Notes under the pieces: model-generated
What the model was told of the DNA's origin: nothing
The model's input: only the letters and a program-made list of their open reading frames with translations
Databases searched by the model: none
In this document: piece after piece, positions 36,774-44,519 of the stretch
Numbering within the stretch: the stretch's first letter is position 1
Layout of the letters: the number at the start of each line of letters is the position of its first letter
Source of the DNA: Pseudidiomarina indica
GTDB taxonomy: Bacteria > Pseudomonadota > Gammaproteobacteria > Enterobacterales > Alteromonadaceae
Direction: 5' to 3'
Assembly: GCF_900104245.1 (NCBI RefSeq)
Contig: NZ_FMXN01000008.1
Location: 1 to 64,000, forward strand
Length of the DNA: 64,000 nucleotides
Translations under genes and position numbers: made by a program

Positions 36774-37652
36774 ATGAAATTTTCATTAGGAGCAATTCAG
36801 TACTTTTGGCCACGAGACGTGGTCATGAACTTTTATCAACAGGCGGCCGAATCCTCTGTGGATATCGTGTACTTAGGGGAGACGGTTTGCAGCAAACGGC
36901 GTGAGCTGAAATTTGATGATTACCTTGCCATTGCCCATAGTTTGCGTGAAGCGGGTAAGCAGGTATGCTTATCCACCATGACCTTACTGGAAGCCCCATC
37001 GGAGTTACGAGAGTTACGCCGTTACTGTGACCAAGGTGAGTTTTTAATTGAGGCGAATGATGTGGGGGCGATTGCCTACCTGCAGGAACATAAACTGCCC
37101 TTTGTTGCTGGTTCCGCCATTAGCTGCTACAACCAATACACGTTGCGGCATTTAATGAATAGGGGCATGAATCGGTGGGTGATGCCCGTTGAGCTCTCCC
37201 GCGAGTGGCTCACGCAATTGCTGCAACAACCGCTAGTAAAAGATGTCCGTGATTGCCTTGAAGTGGAAGTGTTTGCCTTTGGGCACATGCCATTAGCTTG
37301 GTCAGGTCGATGCTTTACGGCACGGTCTGAAAATCGCCCCAAAGATCAGTGCGAACTGGTGTGCATTCAATACCCAGAAGGGCGCCCGGTAAGCAGCCAG
37401 GAAGGCCAGCAAGTGTTTGTTTTGAATGGGATTCAGACCCAGTCAGGTAGCCGATACAACCTGATTAATCAGCTCCCTTCAATGCAAGGCATTGTTGATG
37501 TCGTGCGGTTAAGTCCGCAGCTAATGGGAACCTTTGATTGGTTAGAAAAATTCCGTGCGAATAGGTTCGGACAAGCCCCCCAGCCATTGGCGAAAAATGA
37601 CAGTAATGGGTATTGGCTGGCCCTTGCTGGACTCGTGCAACAGCTTGATTAA
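36774..37652 (+). CDS. ubiV: UbiV, U32-family partner of UbiU
   Basis: A 292-residue partner of UbiU. C39 (GETVCSKRRE), the Cys of WSGRCFTARS and the pair in DQCELVC match the four cluster ligands of E. coli UbiV. The start at 36774 (MKFSLGAIQYFWP) is chosen because it keeps the family numbering; the ATG just before at 36771 overlaps the ubiU stop (TAATG) and may be the true start. Confidence 0.95.
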   Translation: MKFSLGAIQYFWPRDVVMNFYQQAAESSVDIVYLGETVCSKRRELKFDDYLAIAHSLREAGKQVCLSTMTLLEAPSELRELRRYCDQGEFLIEANDVGAIAYLQEHKLPFVAGSAISCYNQYTLRHLMNRGMNRWVMPVELSREWLTQLLQQPLVKDVRDCLEVEVFAFGHMPLAWSGRCFTARSENRPKDQCELVCIQYPEGRPVSSQEGQQVFVLNGIQTQSGSRYNLINQLPSMQGIVDVVRLSPQLMGTFDWLEKFRANRFGQAPQPLAKNDSNGYWLALAGLVQQLD

Positions 37653-37673
37653 CGCCCCAACCAAGGAGCACTC

Positions 37674-38882
37674 ATGATGCAGATTACTGATTTACAAGTC
37701 GAGCAGCGGATGTGGCCGCTGCTACGACAAGCGTTCCGCCCCCTATTTTTGTTAGGCGCAAGTTTTAGTGCGATTGCGATGGCGCTGTGGATCACCGTTT
37801 TAGGTGGTCATTTGAATTTGCCGGTGTATGGCCAAGTGATGTTTTGGCATGCCCACGAAATGTTGTTTGGTTTTGTTGCTGCCATCGTGGTCGGCTTTTT
37901 GTTGACGGCAGTTCAGAACTGGACGGGATTACGGGCAACGCACGGGAAAACCTTAGGGATTCTGATGGTCGTGTGGTTAGCCGCACGGCTGTTGATGTTA
38001 TTTGGGGCGGCAGCACCCGTGTGGCTGGTAGTAGCGGTCGATCTGCTGTTTTTACCCTTAGCAGCAGTGTTGTTCGCCATCCCCCTGATTAAAGTACAGC
38101 AACAGCGCAATCTCTTTTTTGTGCCGGTGTTATTTCTCCTGACTTTCTGTAATGGTTTGATGCATTACGGGTTGTTGACGAACCGGTTTGATATGCAGCA
38201 ATTAGGAAGTTACAACGCCGTCTGGCTGATTACCTTATTGATGGTGATTGTTGGTGGCCGCGTGCTGCCGATGTTTACCGCCAATGGCACCATGACCCCG
38301 AAAGTGCAGCCGATTGTGTGGTTGGATCTTTTGGCGTTAGGAAGTTTGTGGCTGATATTTATTTTAAATATCACCTTAATCAGCAGTCAGTTACCTGCTG
38401 GGGTGATGGGGGCCTTATATGCATTTGCTGCTCTCACGTTGGCGTGGCGCTGCGGGCGTTGGCGGATTTGGGTAACGTGGCGGGTGCCGTTGTTATGGTC
38501 GCTGCATCTTGCCTATTGGATGATTCCGTTCGGACTAGCATTGTTCGCCCTGCGAGAATTTGGGGTTACCAGCATCACCACCTCGACGGCATTGCATGCA
38601 CTGACTGCCGGGGCGATGGGAAATATGATTCTGGCGATGCTGGCGCGGGTTTCTTTGGGGCATAGTGGCCGTCCATTGCAACCGAAACCGATCATGTCTG
38701 CGGCATTTATGTTGGTCATCCTGGCCGCCCTGACACGGGTTCTCTTACTTTGGTTATTCCCAGCGATGACCATGATTGGCTTAATCATTGCAGCAGGTGC
38801 TTGGATTGTGGCTTATGCCATTTATGTGGTGGTTTATTTACCGATTCTGACCACGCCACGACCCGATGGTCGGCCGGGCTAA
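37674..38882 (+). CDS. nnrS: NnrS, haem-copper membrane protein of NO stress
   Basis: A 402-residue, about twelve-helix membrane protein of the NnrS family, which binds haem and copper and lowers the damage caused by NO in anaerobic cells. Family marks include FWHAHEMLFGF near residue 60 and the later MLARVSLGHSGRPL. It follows ubiV by 21 bases on the same strand and may share its transcript. Its 3' end overlaps the convergent DUF454 gene by 4 bases. Confidence 0.93.
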   Translation: MMQITDLQVEQRMWPLLRQAFRPLFLLGASFSAIAMALWITVLGGHLNLPVYGQVMFWHAHEMLFGFVAAIVVGFLLTAVQNWTGLRATHGKTLGILMVVWLAARLLMLFGAAAPVWLVVAVDLLFLPLAAVLFAIPLIKVQQQRNLFFVPVLFLLTFCNGLMHYGLLTNRFDMQQLGSYNAVWLITLLMVIVGGRVLPMFTANGTMTPKVQPIVWLDLLALGSLWLIFILNITLISSQLPAGVMGALYAFAALTLAWRCGRWRIWVTWRVPLLWSLHLAYWMIPFGLALFALREFGVTSITTSTALHALTAGAMGNMILAMLARVSLGHSGRPLQPKPIMSAAFMLVILAALTRVLLLWLFPAMTMIGLIIAAGAWIVAYAIYVVVYLPILTTPRPDGRPG

Positions 38883-39274
38883 CTTTCTGTTGACGGGGTG
38901 ACTGGCTCGGCCTCAGGCCGTAGCCAGAGCCACGTGGCAACCATCAGCATGATACCAATGACGGTGACCTTTAATAGGATTGGAACCGGGCTTAAACTTA
39001 ACATGGTGGCACTGCCACACATCATCACCGAGGCGATCACTTTCGGACGGCGCCGAACCACACCGTGTTGACGCCAAGCGATAATTTGAGGGCCATACTT
39101 CGGATGAGACAGTAACTTCTCTTCAAGGATCGGCCATCCTTTTCCACCTGCCCATGCCGCCACTAAGAGAAACGGAACGGTTGGCATAATGGGGAGTAAT
39201 AGCCCAATAATACCCAAAATGATTGCTAGAATTGCAATCGAGCGCCACACAAAAATGCGCAATATGACCGCCAT
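38879..39274 (-). CDS. ybaN: DUF454 (YbaN) family membrane protein
   Basis: A 131-residue inner-membrane protein with three or four helices. The motif GLLLPIMPTVPFLLVAAW is the DUF454 signature, as is RHPKYGP-like SHPKYGPQI with a following basic loop. No function is known for the family. It starts 7 bases after the norR stop and probably shares its transcript. Confidence 0.88.
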   Translation of the reverse strand: MAVILRIFVWRSIAILAIILGIIGLLLPIMPTVPFLLVAAWAGGKGWPILEEKLLSHPKYGPQIIAWRQHGVVRRRPKVIASVMMCGSATMLSLSPVPILLKVTVIGIMLMVATWLWLRPEAEPVTPSTES

Positions 39275-39281
39275 AAAATCC

Positions 39282-40835
39282 TTACTTTAGCCCCAATCGA
39301 GATGCTAGTTTATGAAGGTTACTCGGATCCATATCAAGGAGGCGAGCAGCTTGTGCCCAATTGTAACCGCTTTTTGTGAGTGCTTGCAAAATGAATTGTC
39401 GCTGTAATTCATCGATTGCATCACGCAGGCTCATGGTTCCCAATGCCATGTATGGCGCTGGTTCTACCGTCGATTGCTCAGGGAGCGTTGGTTGGGTTGC
39501 TGTTATCGGTAAATCGAGTAGAGCCGCATCAATGGTCACAATATCATTGCGATGCGCGCCACGGCTGAGTGCTTTAATGGCGGCACGGCTAATTGTGTGC
39601 TCCAACTCTCGAACGTTGCCGGGCCAATCATAACGGTGGAGCGCTTGTTCGGCGGCAGGAGAAAGCCGCAGTGCGCGTACACCTATTCGAGTCCGATTGA
39701 GTTCAAGAAAGTGACCTGCCAACAAGGCGATGTCGTCGTCCCGCTCTCGTAAAGGCGGAATAGGTAATGGATACACGGACAGTCGATGGTATAAATCCGC
39801 TCGAAAATCACCGGTTTTAACCTGTTGCTGAAGATCACGGTTGGTTGCGGCGACAATTCGAACATTCACCCGATGGGAGCGATCACTGCCTAGCCGCTGA
39901 ATTTCACCATTTTGCAAAACGCGAAGTAATTTAGCTTGGATGGAAAGTGGCAACTCGCCTACTTCATCTAAAAAAATCGTCCCCCCATCGGCACTATCAA
40001 AGCGCCCTGCTCGCTCTTGGCTGGCACCTGAGAAGGCGCCGCGAGTGTGTCCAAAGAGTTCACTCTCGGCAAGGGTTTCGGGGAGCGCGGCACAATTGAC
40101 ATAAATTAATGGCTGTTGGCTGCGTGTCGATTGCTGGTGCAATTGGCGCGCAAACAGCTCTTTCCCAACACCGGTTTCCCCCAGCAACAATACCGGTAAA
40201 TCGGATTGTGCGACAACGGCAAGCTCTTGCATGACATTCATTAAGCGAGAACTGCGACCAATAATGTCATGGTTTTCATGAATTGAGTTGGAATAGCGTT
40301 GTTGGTTATCGCGAGGTTGATTTCTGAGCGCACGGACATGCTCTTCAATCATGCTCATGCGGACCGCCGCTTCGACCAACAGGCTGGCTCGTTGCAAGGC
40401 GTGCATGGTGTGCTCATCAAAGGTGCCCGGCGTGAGTGCATCCAAGGTAAGGACGCCCCAAATTTGACCTTCAATATACAGGCTGATCCCCATGCAATCG
40501 TGCACGGCAAGCATTCCATCTGGGCTTTCTTCAATCAAGCCGTCGTAGGGGTCAGGAAGAGGGCTATCGGGTTCAAAGCGAATAGCTTCTCGAGCAGCGG
40601 TAATCGCTGCTAACCTTGGGTGTTGCGCGATCAGGTAGCGGCGACCAAGAGCTTCTCGCGCCAGTCCAACACTGGCAATAGGGCGTAACATCTCTTGCTC
40701 ACGTTTTAAGATCACGACCGCACCGCAATGAAAGTGAGTGCGTAATGTTTTCACGACTTTTTCAAGTCGAATGGCCGCAGGTAAATCTGTGACCAAATCG
40801 GCAATGAGGGTTTCTAAGAGCGAAACATCGTGCAT
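39282..40835 (-). CDS. norR: NO-responsive sigma-54 activator NorR
   Basis: A 517-residue enhancer-binding protein. The N-terminal GAF domain holds the non-haem iron that binds NO; candidate ligands D95/D98, H112, C114 and D132 match the E. coli set. The AAA+ domain has Walker A GETGVGKE (219-226) and Walker B TIFLDE. The sigma-54 contact loop reads GAFSGA (266-271), not the standard GAFTGA. The C-terminal Fis-type HTH reads NWAQAARLLDMDPSNLHKLA. The start at 40835 is the family N-terminus; NorR sites begin one base upstream. Confidence 0.95.
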   Translation of the reverse strand: MHDVSLLETLIADLVTDLPAAIRLEKVVKTLRTHFHCGAVVILKREQEMLRPIASVGLAREALGRRYLIAQHPRLAAITAAREAIRFEPDSPLPDPYDGLIEESPDGMLAVHDCMGISLYIEGQIWGVLTLDALTPGTFDEHTMHALQRASLLVEAAVRMSMIEEHVRALRNQPRDNQQRYSNSIHENHDIIGRSSRLMNVMQELAVVAQSDLPVLLLGETGVGKELFARQLHQQSTRSQQPLIYVNCAALPETLAESELFGHTRGAFSGASQERAGRFDSADGGTIFLDEVGELPLSIQAKLLRVLQNGEIQRLGSDRSHRVNVRIVAATNRDLQQQVKTGDFRADLYHRLSVYPLPIPPLRERDDDIALLAGHFLELNRTRIGVRALRLSPAAEQALHRYDWPGNVRELEHTISRAAIKALSRGAHRNDIVTIDAALLDLPITATQPTLPEQSTVEPAPYMALGTMSLRDAIDELQRQFILQALTKSGYNWAQAARLLDMDPSNLHKLASRLGLK

Positions 40836-40893
40836 GGTATAAATCACCGTATTGGGGCCCAAATGACCCAGCCAATAGAGGGTTTAATATACC
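40836..40893. promoter_or_regulatory. NorR site cluster between norR and the hemerythrin gene
   Basis: GGT-N7-ACC elements are at 40836-40848 (perfect), 40856-40868 (GGC-N7-ACC, one mismatch) and 40881-40893 (perfect), spaced 20 and 25 bases start to start. The first touches the norR start codon and the last covers a likely norR -10 (TATATT on the minus strand, 40886-40891), so NorR should also repress its own gene. Confidence 0.78.
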
Positions 40894-40908
40894 ATCCCGT
40901 TTAAAATC

Positions 40909-40922
40909 TCGATATAAATCAA
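40909..40922 (-). promoter_or_regulatory. FNR-like box of norR
   Basis: TCGAT-ATAA-ATCAA matches the FNR consensus in 9 of 10 positions. It is about 37 bases before the start expected from the minus-strand -10 element at 40886-40891, suitable for activating norR. It also lies within the 41-base gap between the NorR sites and the sigma-54 promoter on the other strand. Confidence 0.55.
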
Positions 40923-40934
40923 AGTGGGTAGTCT

Positions 40935-40950
40935 TGGCACTCTTCTTGCA
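40935..40950 (+). promoter_or_regulatory. Sigma-54 promoter of the hemerythrin gene
   Basis: TGGCAC-TCTTC-TTGCA is a perfect -24/-12 consensus, 65 bases before the start codon. The nearest NorR site ends 41 bases upstream, the same distance as at norB. Confidence 0.9.
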
Positions 40951-41015
40951 ATCCCTCTGGGGTAGGCCGCGGGATTGTCCCGCCTGAATCCCAAGTTGTT
41001 GAGAGGAGCGTTGCA

Positions 41016-41555
41016 ATGACAACACCAGTGAACCATGAACAAGTATTAGCTGTTTTCCAAGCCATGCCTGCCAAAGATCTTGTGCAATTCATTATTGAGA
41101 ATTTTCATGAAAAGCATCGAGTGCAATTACCTGAGCTCATGGTCTTAGCGCGGAAAATTGAAGAAGTTCATTTTGATCACAGCGCGTGCCCCAGTGGATT
41201 AAGTGAGCTGTTACAAGTGGTTTATCAAGAATTAGAAAGCCATATGTTAAAAGAAGAGCAAATCTTATTCCCGATGCTCGCAGGAGGAATTTATCCACAA
41301 GGCCCTATTGCTGTCATGGAGGAAGAGCATGAGCAGCATGAGCAGTTGATTTCGCAGCTGCTGGCGCTCACAAATCAATGCTGCCCACCCACAGATGCCT
41401 GTGGTAGTTGGGTTATGTTGTATCGCCAATTGGCTGAATTTATTGCGGATTTAAACCAGCATATCGTTGTTGAAAACTCGGTGTTATTTAAGCAACCGGA
41501 AACAGTTACCGCTGGGCATCATGGCAACGGCCACTGCTGTGGCGGTTGCCAGTGA
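41016..41555 (+). CDS. Hemerythrin-domain protein, RIC/YtfE-like, with Cys-rich C-terminal tail
   Basis: A 179-residue di-iron hemerythrin protein. Candidate ligands are H31/H34, H76 with E80/E81, H105/H108, and H149 with E153, the pattern of YtfE-type repair proteins that restore Fe-S clusters after NO or oxidative stress. Unlike YtfE (about 220 aa) it has no N-terminal ScdA_N/DUF542 domain with its Cys pair. Instead the protein ends in HHGNGHCCGGCQ, a His/Cys tail that may bind metal. The NorR-controlled sigma-54 promoter upstream supports a role in NO stress. GGAG precedes the start. Confidence 0.85.
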   Translation: MTTPVNHEQVLAVFQAMPAKDLVQFIIENFHEKHRVQLPELMVLARKIEEVHFDHSACPSGLSELLQVVYQELESHMLKEEQILFPMLAGGIYPQGPIAVMEEEHEQHEQLISQLLALTNQCCPPTDACGSWVMLYRQLAEFIADLNQHIVVENSVLFKQPETVTAGHHGNGHCCGGCQ

Positions 41556-41566
41556 TTGGGGGAATA

Positions 41567-42271
41567 CTACTGAGCCATTTCGCGTAAGCGGAGTGGCTCG
41601 ATAATCTCAACCAGTTTGTTTTGGACTTCGATGACCCCTTCTTGCTGCAGGTTCGATAGAATGCGGCTGATGGTTTCGACGGATAGCCCTAGATAGTTGC
41701 CAATATCGGCCCGTGTCATGGTAAGACGATAAGAACGGCTCGATAGACCTCGCTCCTTGAAGCGTTCTGCTAAGGTGACTAAGAAGTGTGCAACCCGTTG
41801 TTGCGCTGTGCGATTGTTCAGGGTGCCGAGAAGTTGTTTGCTGGTGAAAATCTCACCGCTCATCAGGCGCCATAATTGACGACGTAACCCCGGCATTTGC
41901 TCGGCTAATTCATCCAGCGCAGTGATTGGAATTTCACACAACATACTGGTCTCAAGGGCCTGCGTATAGCTGCGGTGCTCATTTTCTGAAAGTCCATCAA
42001 AGCCAATAACATCACCGGGTAGGTGAAAATCAATAATTTGCTCTACCCCATTGTCGTCAATGGTATAGGATTTCAGCGAGCCGCTCCGCACCGCATATAA
42101 AAACTTGAGGGGTGCCCCTGCATGAACCAAAATATCGCGTTTTTGAATCGGCTTATGCCGCTGAATGATGGTATCCAGTCGAGCCATGCCTTCTTGATCA
42201 AGCTGATAAGGCAAACACAGCGCTGCCATACTGCAATTTTGACAATGAATGTGTGAGGTCATGTTTGTCAT
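41567..42271 (-). CDS. fnr: FNR-type oxygen-sensing transcription regulator
   Basis: A 234-residue CRP/FNR-family regulator. The [4Fe-4S] ligands are C10, C13, C19 (HCQNCSMAALC) and C112. The cyclic-nucleotide-like domain and dimer helix follow, and the HTH recognition helix has the FNR-specific VETISR. It switches on anaerobic genes when oxygen is absent. The start at 42271 has an AGGAAA site; the in-frame ATG at 42262 is possible. An FNR box lies 10 bases upstream, which suggests autoregulation. Confidence 0.95.
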   Translation of the reverse strand: MTNMTSHIHCQNCSMAALCLPYQLDQEGMARLDTIIQRHKPIQKRDILVHAGAPLKFLYAVRSGSLKSYTIDDNGVEQIIDFHLPGDVIGFDGLSENEHRSYTQALETSMLCEIPITALDELAEQMPGLRRQLWRLMSGEIFTSKQLLGTLNNRTAQQRVAHFLVTLAERFKERGLSSRSYRLTMTRADIGNYLGLSVETISRILSNLQQEGVIEVQNKLVEIIEPLRLREMAQ

Positions 42272-42280
42272 GAGGATTTC

Positions 42281-42294
42281 CTGATAGAGATCAA
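42281..42294 (-). promoter_or_regulatory. FNR box upstream of fnr
   Basis: CTGAT-AGAG-ATCAA, identical to the box at hemN. It is only 10-23 bases before the fnr start codon, too close for activation, so repression of fnr by its own product is more likely. Confidence 0.65.
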
Positions 42295-42447
42295 AACTAA
42301 AGGCGTATGAATGCAGTATACGCAGTTCATATGACAAATTAAGTTGAGCTGAAGGAGTACCCCCTCAATAACCCGTAAGTGGTAGTTGATATTTTTGATC
42401 ATTCCCACGAACCCCTATAAAATGCGCCTTCTCTAAAGGAGTTTTAT

Positions 42448-43005
42448 GTGGACGCATTCCTAACCTCAACGGCGACGGTAGCTATTGCGGAAATCGGTGA
42501 TAAAACACAATTTCTGAGTTTACTGCTTGCTGCACGTTATCGCCATAAGTGGTCCATCATTGCCGGCATTTTTGTCGCGACACTATTGAACCATCTTGTT
42601 TCAGCTTGGTTTGGCCAGTGGTTGATGACCGTGATCCCCCCTCATATTGCGACCTATTTGGTTGCCGCTTGTTTTATTGTGGTCGGCTTGTGGGTGTTAT
42701 TCCCCGATAAAATCGATGACAACGAAGGGAAGACGGTGCGCCGCTATGGGACATTTGTCGCGACACTTGTTCTGTTTTTTGTGGCTGAGATTGGTGATAA
42801 AACACAAATTGCCACGGTGGTGCTTGGTGCCCAGTATAATCAAGTGATTGCAGTTACGTTAGGTACAACGTTAGGAATGATGCTAGCAAACGTTCCGGTC
42901 GTGCTGCTGGGGGAGCGTATCATGAAAGTGTTCCCATTATCATGGGCGCGCTATGCAGCTGCGATGATATTTATTACCCTCGGGGTACTGGCACTCATCA
43001 CGTAA
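42448..43005 (+). CDS. UPF0016 (GDT1/TMEM165 family) cation transporter
   Basis: A 185-residue, six-helix membrane protein with the two family motifs AEIGDKTQ (about 14-21 and 118-125), one in each three-helix repeat. Members move Mn2+ or Ca2+; bacterial ones mainly export Mn2+. The start is GTG at 42448 behind AAAGGA; the overlapping ATG two bases earlier is out of frame. A TTGATC-N17-TAAAAT promoter lies upstream. The scsC-like gene follows after 12 bases. A damaged second copy is found 1.1 kb downstream. Confidence 0.92.
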   Translation: MDAFLTSTATVAIAEIGDKTQFLSLLLAARYRHKWSIIAGIFVATLLNHLVSAWFGQWLMTVIPPHIATYLVAACFIVVGLWVLFPDKIDDNEGKTVRRYGTFVATLVLFFVAEIGDKTQIATVVLGAQYNQVIAVTLGTTLGMMLANVPVVLLGERIMKVFPLSWARYAAAMIFITLGVLALIT

Positions 43006-43017
43006 GGAATGAAGTAA

Positions 43018-43758
43018 ATGATTAGCAGGTTAATGAGTGGGCTCTTGATCGTGATGGCGTTATGGAATGCCCCTTTATTTGGTCAAGACAAAGCCGATTA
43101 TCAAACCGAGTTGGAGGAATTGAATCAGCTCTTGGAAGAATATCCAGCTTTGATCCCCAATGTGCTGTCGAGTGTGAAAGAGTTCTTCCGCCAGCGTAAT
43201 GAACATCTCGCACTTATGCAAAAACATGAAGGTTGGCTGTTCAACAATGACCGCACTCATCCTTGGTATGGTGCCGAGAATGGCTCCTTACCTGTCGTGG
43301 TGATCACCGATTACGACTGCCCTTATTGCAAACGTTTAGAGCCCCATTTGCAACGCTTGGTGGCAGAGTTCCCGCAAGTGAAAGTCATTAACGTGATGGT
43401 TCCGATTCGCCAGCAAAATGTGCAAGGCGGGCGTCTGAATCCAGCCAATTACGCGTTAAACGTGTGGCAGAACCAACCGAATCAATTTGCGGAAGTCCAT
43501 CAGTTACTGTATGAGCAAAATGGCCTACATACAGCGCAATCACTGGAGAAAATCGCGCGCCAGACCGGCACCCGATCACAGCTCACCAGTGCTCGTGCAA
43601 CCGCCTCGGTGATTGAGCAAAACCATCGGGTATTCAATGATTTCCAACTCCGTGGTACCCCCGCAATCATCATGGGGCCACTGGTTATTCCTGGCTATGT
43701 TGATTATGACGACCTCAAAGCGGCCGTCACGAATTTGTTGGCAAACCAAACGCCTTAA
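43018..43758 (+). CDS. ScsC-like periplasmic thiol oxidoreductase, copy A
   Basis: A 246-residue secreted DsbA-fold protein. A signal peptide (about 1-22) is followed by a helical dimerisation-type N-terminal segment (about 25-75), then the thioredoxin core with active site CPYC (TDYDCPYCKRLEPH) and the cis-Pro loop RGTPAII. The N-terminal helix is typical of ScsC and Com1-like proteins. It is closely related along its whole length to the scsC of the operon at 48132-48860. It is probably co-transcribed with the UPF0016 transporter. Confidence 0.9.
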   Translation: MISRLMSGLLIVMALWNAPLFGQDKADYQTELEELNQLLEEYPALIPNVLSSVKEFFRQRNEHLALMQKHEGWLFNNDRTHPWYGAENGSLPVVVITDYDCPYCKRLEPHLQRLVAEFPQVKVINVMVPIRQQNVQGGRLNPANYALNVWQNQPNQFAEVHQLLYEQNGLHTAQSLEKIARQTGTRSQLTSARATASVIEQNHRVFNDFQLRGTPAIIMGPLVIPGYVDYDDLKAAVTNLLANQTP

Positions 43759-44106
43759 TTATGCAATGTGGGGAAATTGCTTTATCGAAGTCACAACCTA
43801 CATGTGAACTAACAATAAAGTTTGTACACTAATTGCGGGGCTAGTTTTACGAAAATCTACAATCTCATTGAAATTTATGGTGTTTTGGTGATTGTTAGGT
43901 CACGCTATCAATAAAGTCTTTATGACATTTTTTTCGAAAATCAGCGGTATTGAACTCGGTTGGGCAAAACAAATCAAAGTATGTGACAAAGTATTTTTTG
44001 TCTTTTCGTAAATCTCCAGTCCAGTTTATTTCTGTGGTAGTTCTCTTTAACACATAGGAAAACAGTCGATCATTTAGGAGCTTGACCAAATTCTCGCACA
44101 CAGAGC
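43759..44106. other. AT-rich intergenic stretch without an assignable gene
   Basis: This 348-base stretch is visibly richer in A and T than its neighbours. A 68-codon open frame runs on the minus strand (43895-44101, GTG start), but the protein resembles nothing I know and its start runs up against the UPF0016 fragment. I see no terminal repeats or transposase. It looks like foreign or decayed DNA. Confidence 0.5.
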
Positions 44107-44406
44107 CTATTTCCTGATAACGACGAGCATGATGAAGTGCGCAAGTACGGCGCTTTCATTGCCACCACCGTCTTGTTCTTTATTGCTGAAATTGGTGACA
44201 AAACACAGGTGGCCACCATTGTGCTTGGTGCGCAGTACACCAGTGTTGTTGCAGTAACTTTAGGTACCACGCTTGGCATGATGGTCGCAAACGTGCCGGT
44301 GGTGTTACTCGGTGGTAAGTTAATGCAAAAGTTACCGCTCGATTTGGCTCGTTATATCGCCTCGGCGGTGTTTATCATACTGGGTGTTGTCGCGTTGCTT
44401 TGGTAA
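44107..44406 (+). pseudogene. UPF0016 transporter fragment, 5'-truncated copy B
   Basis: Homology to the intact gene at 42448 begins abruptly at LFPD (codon at 44107) and continues to the stop, giving only the second half: one AEIGDKTQ motif and three helices, about 99 residues. The first repeat and any normal start are gone. Amino acids are highly conserved with copy A but the DNA differs at many third positions, so this is an old paralogue, not a fresh duplication. It could still be translated from GTG 44137 (89 residues), but a lone half repeat is unlikely to transport. Confidence 0.8.
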
Positions 44407-44519
44407 GGAACGTTTGGCAAAACGTGGGCAATGGTAAAAAACTTAGCGATGATCACAAAACTGCACAGAAAGTAATCTATAGTTGATCGCACATACACGA
44501 AGCCAAGTGGAGGTGTGCG

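Noticed and set aside
42338-42447. Manganese (yybP-ykoY) riboswitch before the UPF0016 gene
   Set aside because: The conserved core sequences of this riboswitch were not seen; only a plain promoter is visible.
43895-44101. 68-codon minus-strand open frame as a gene
   Set aside because: GTG start, no recognisable similarity, and it lies in a stretch that looks like decayed DNA. Kept only as a remark.
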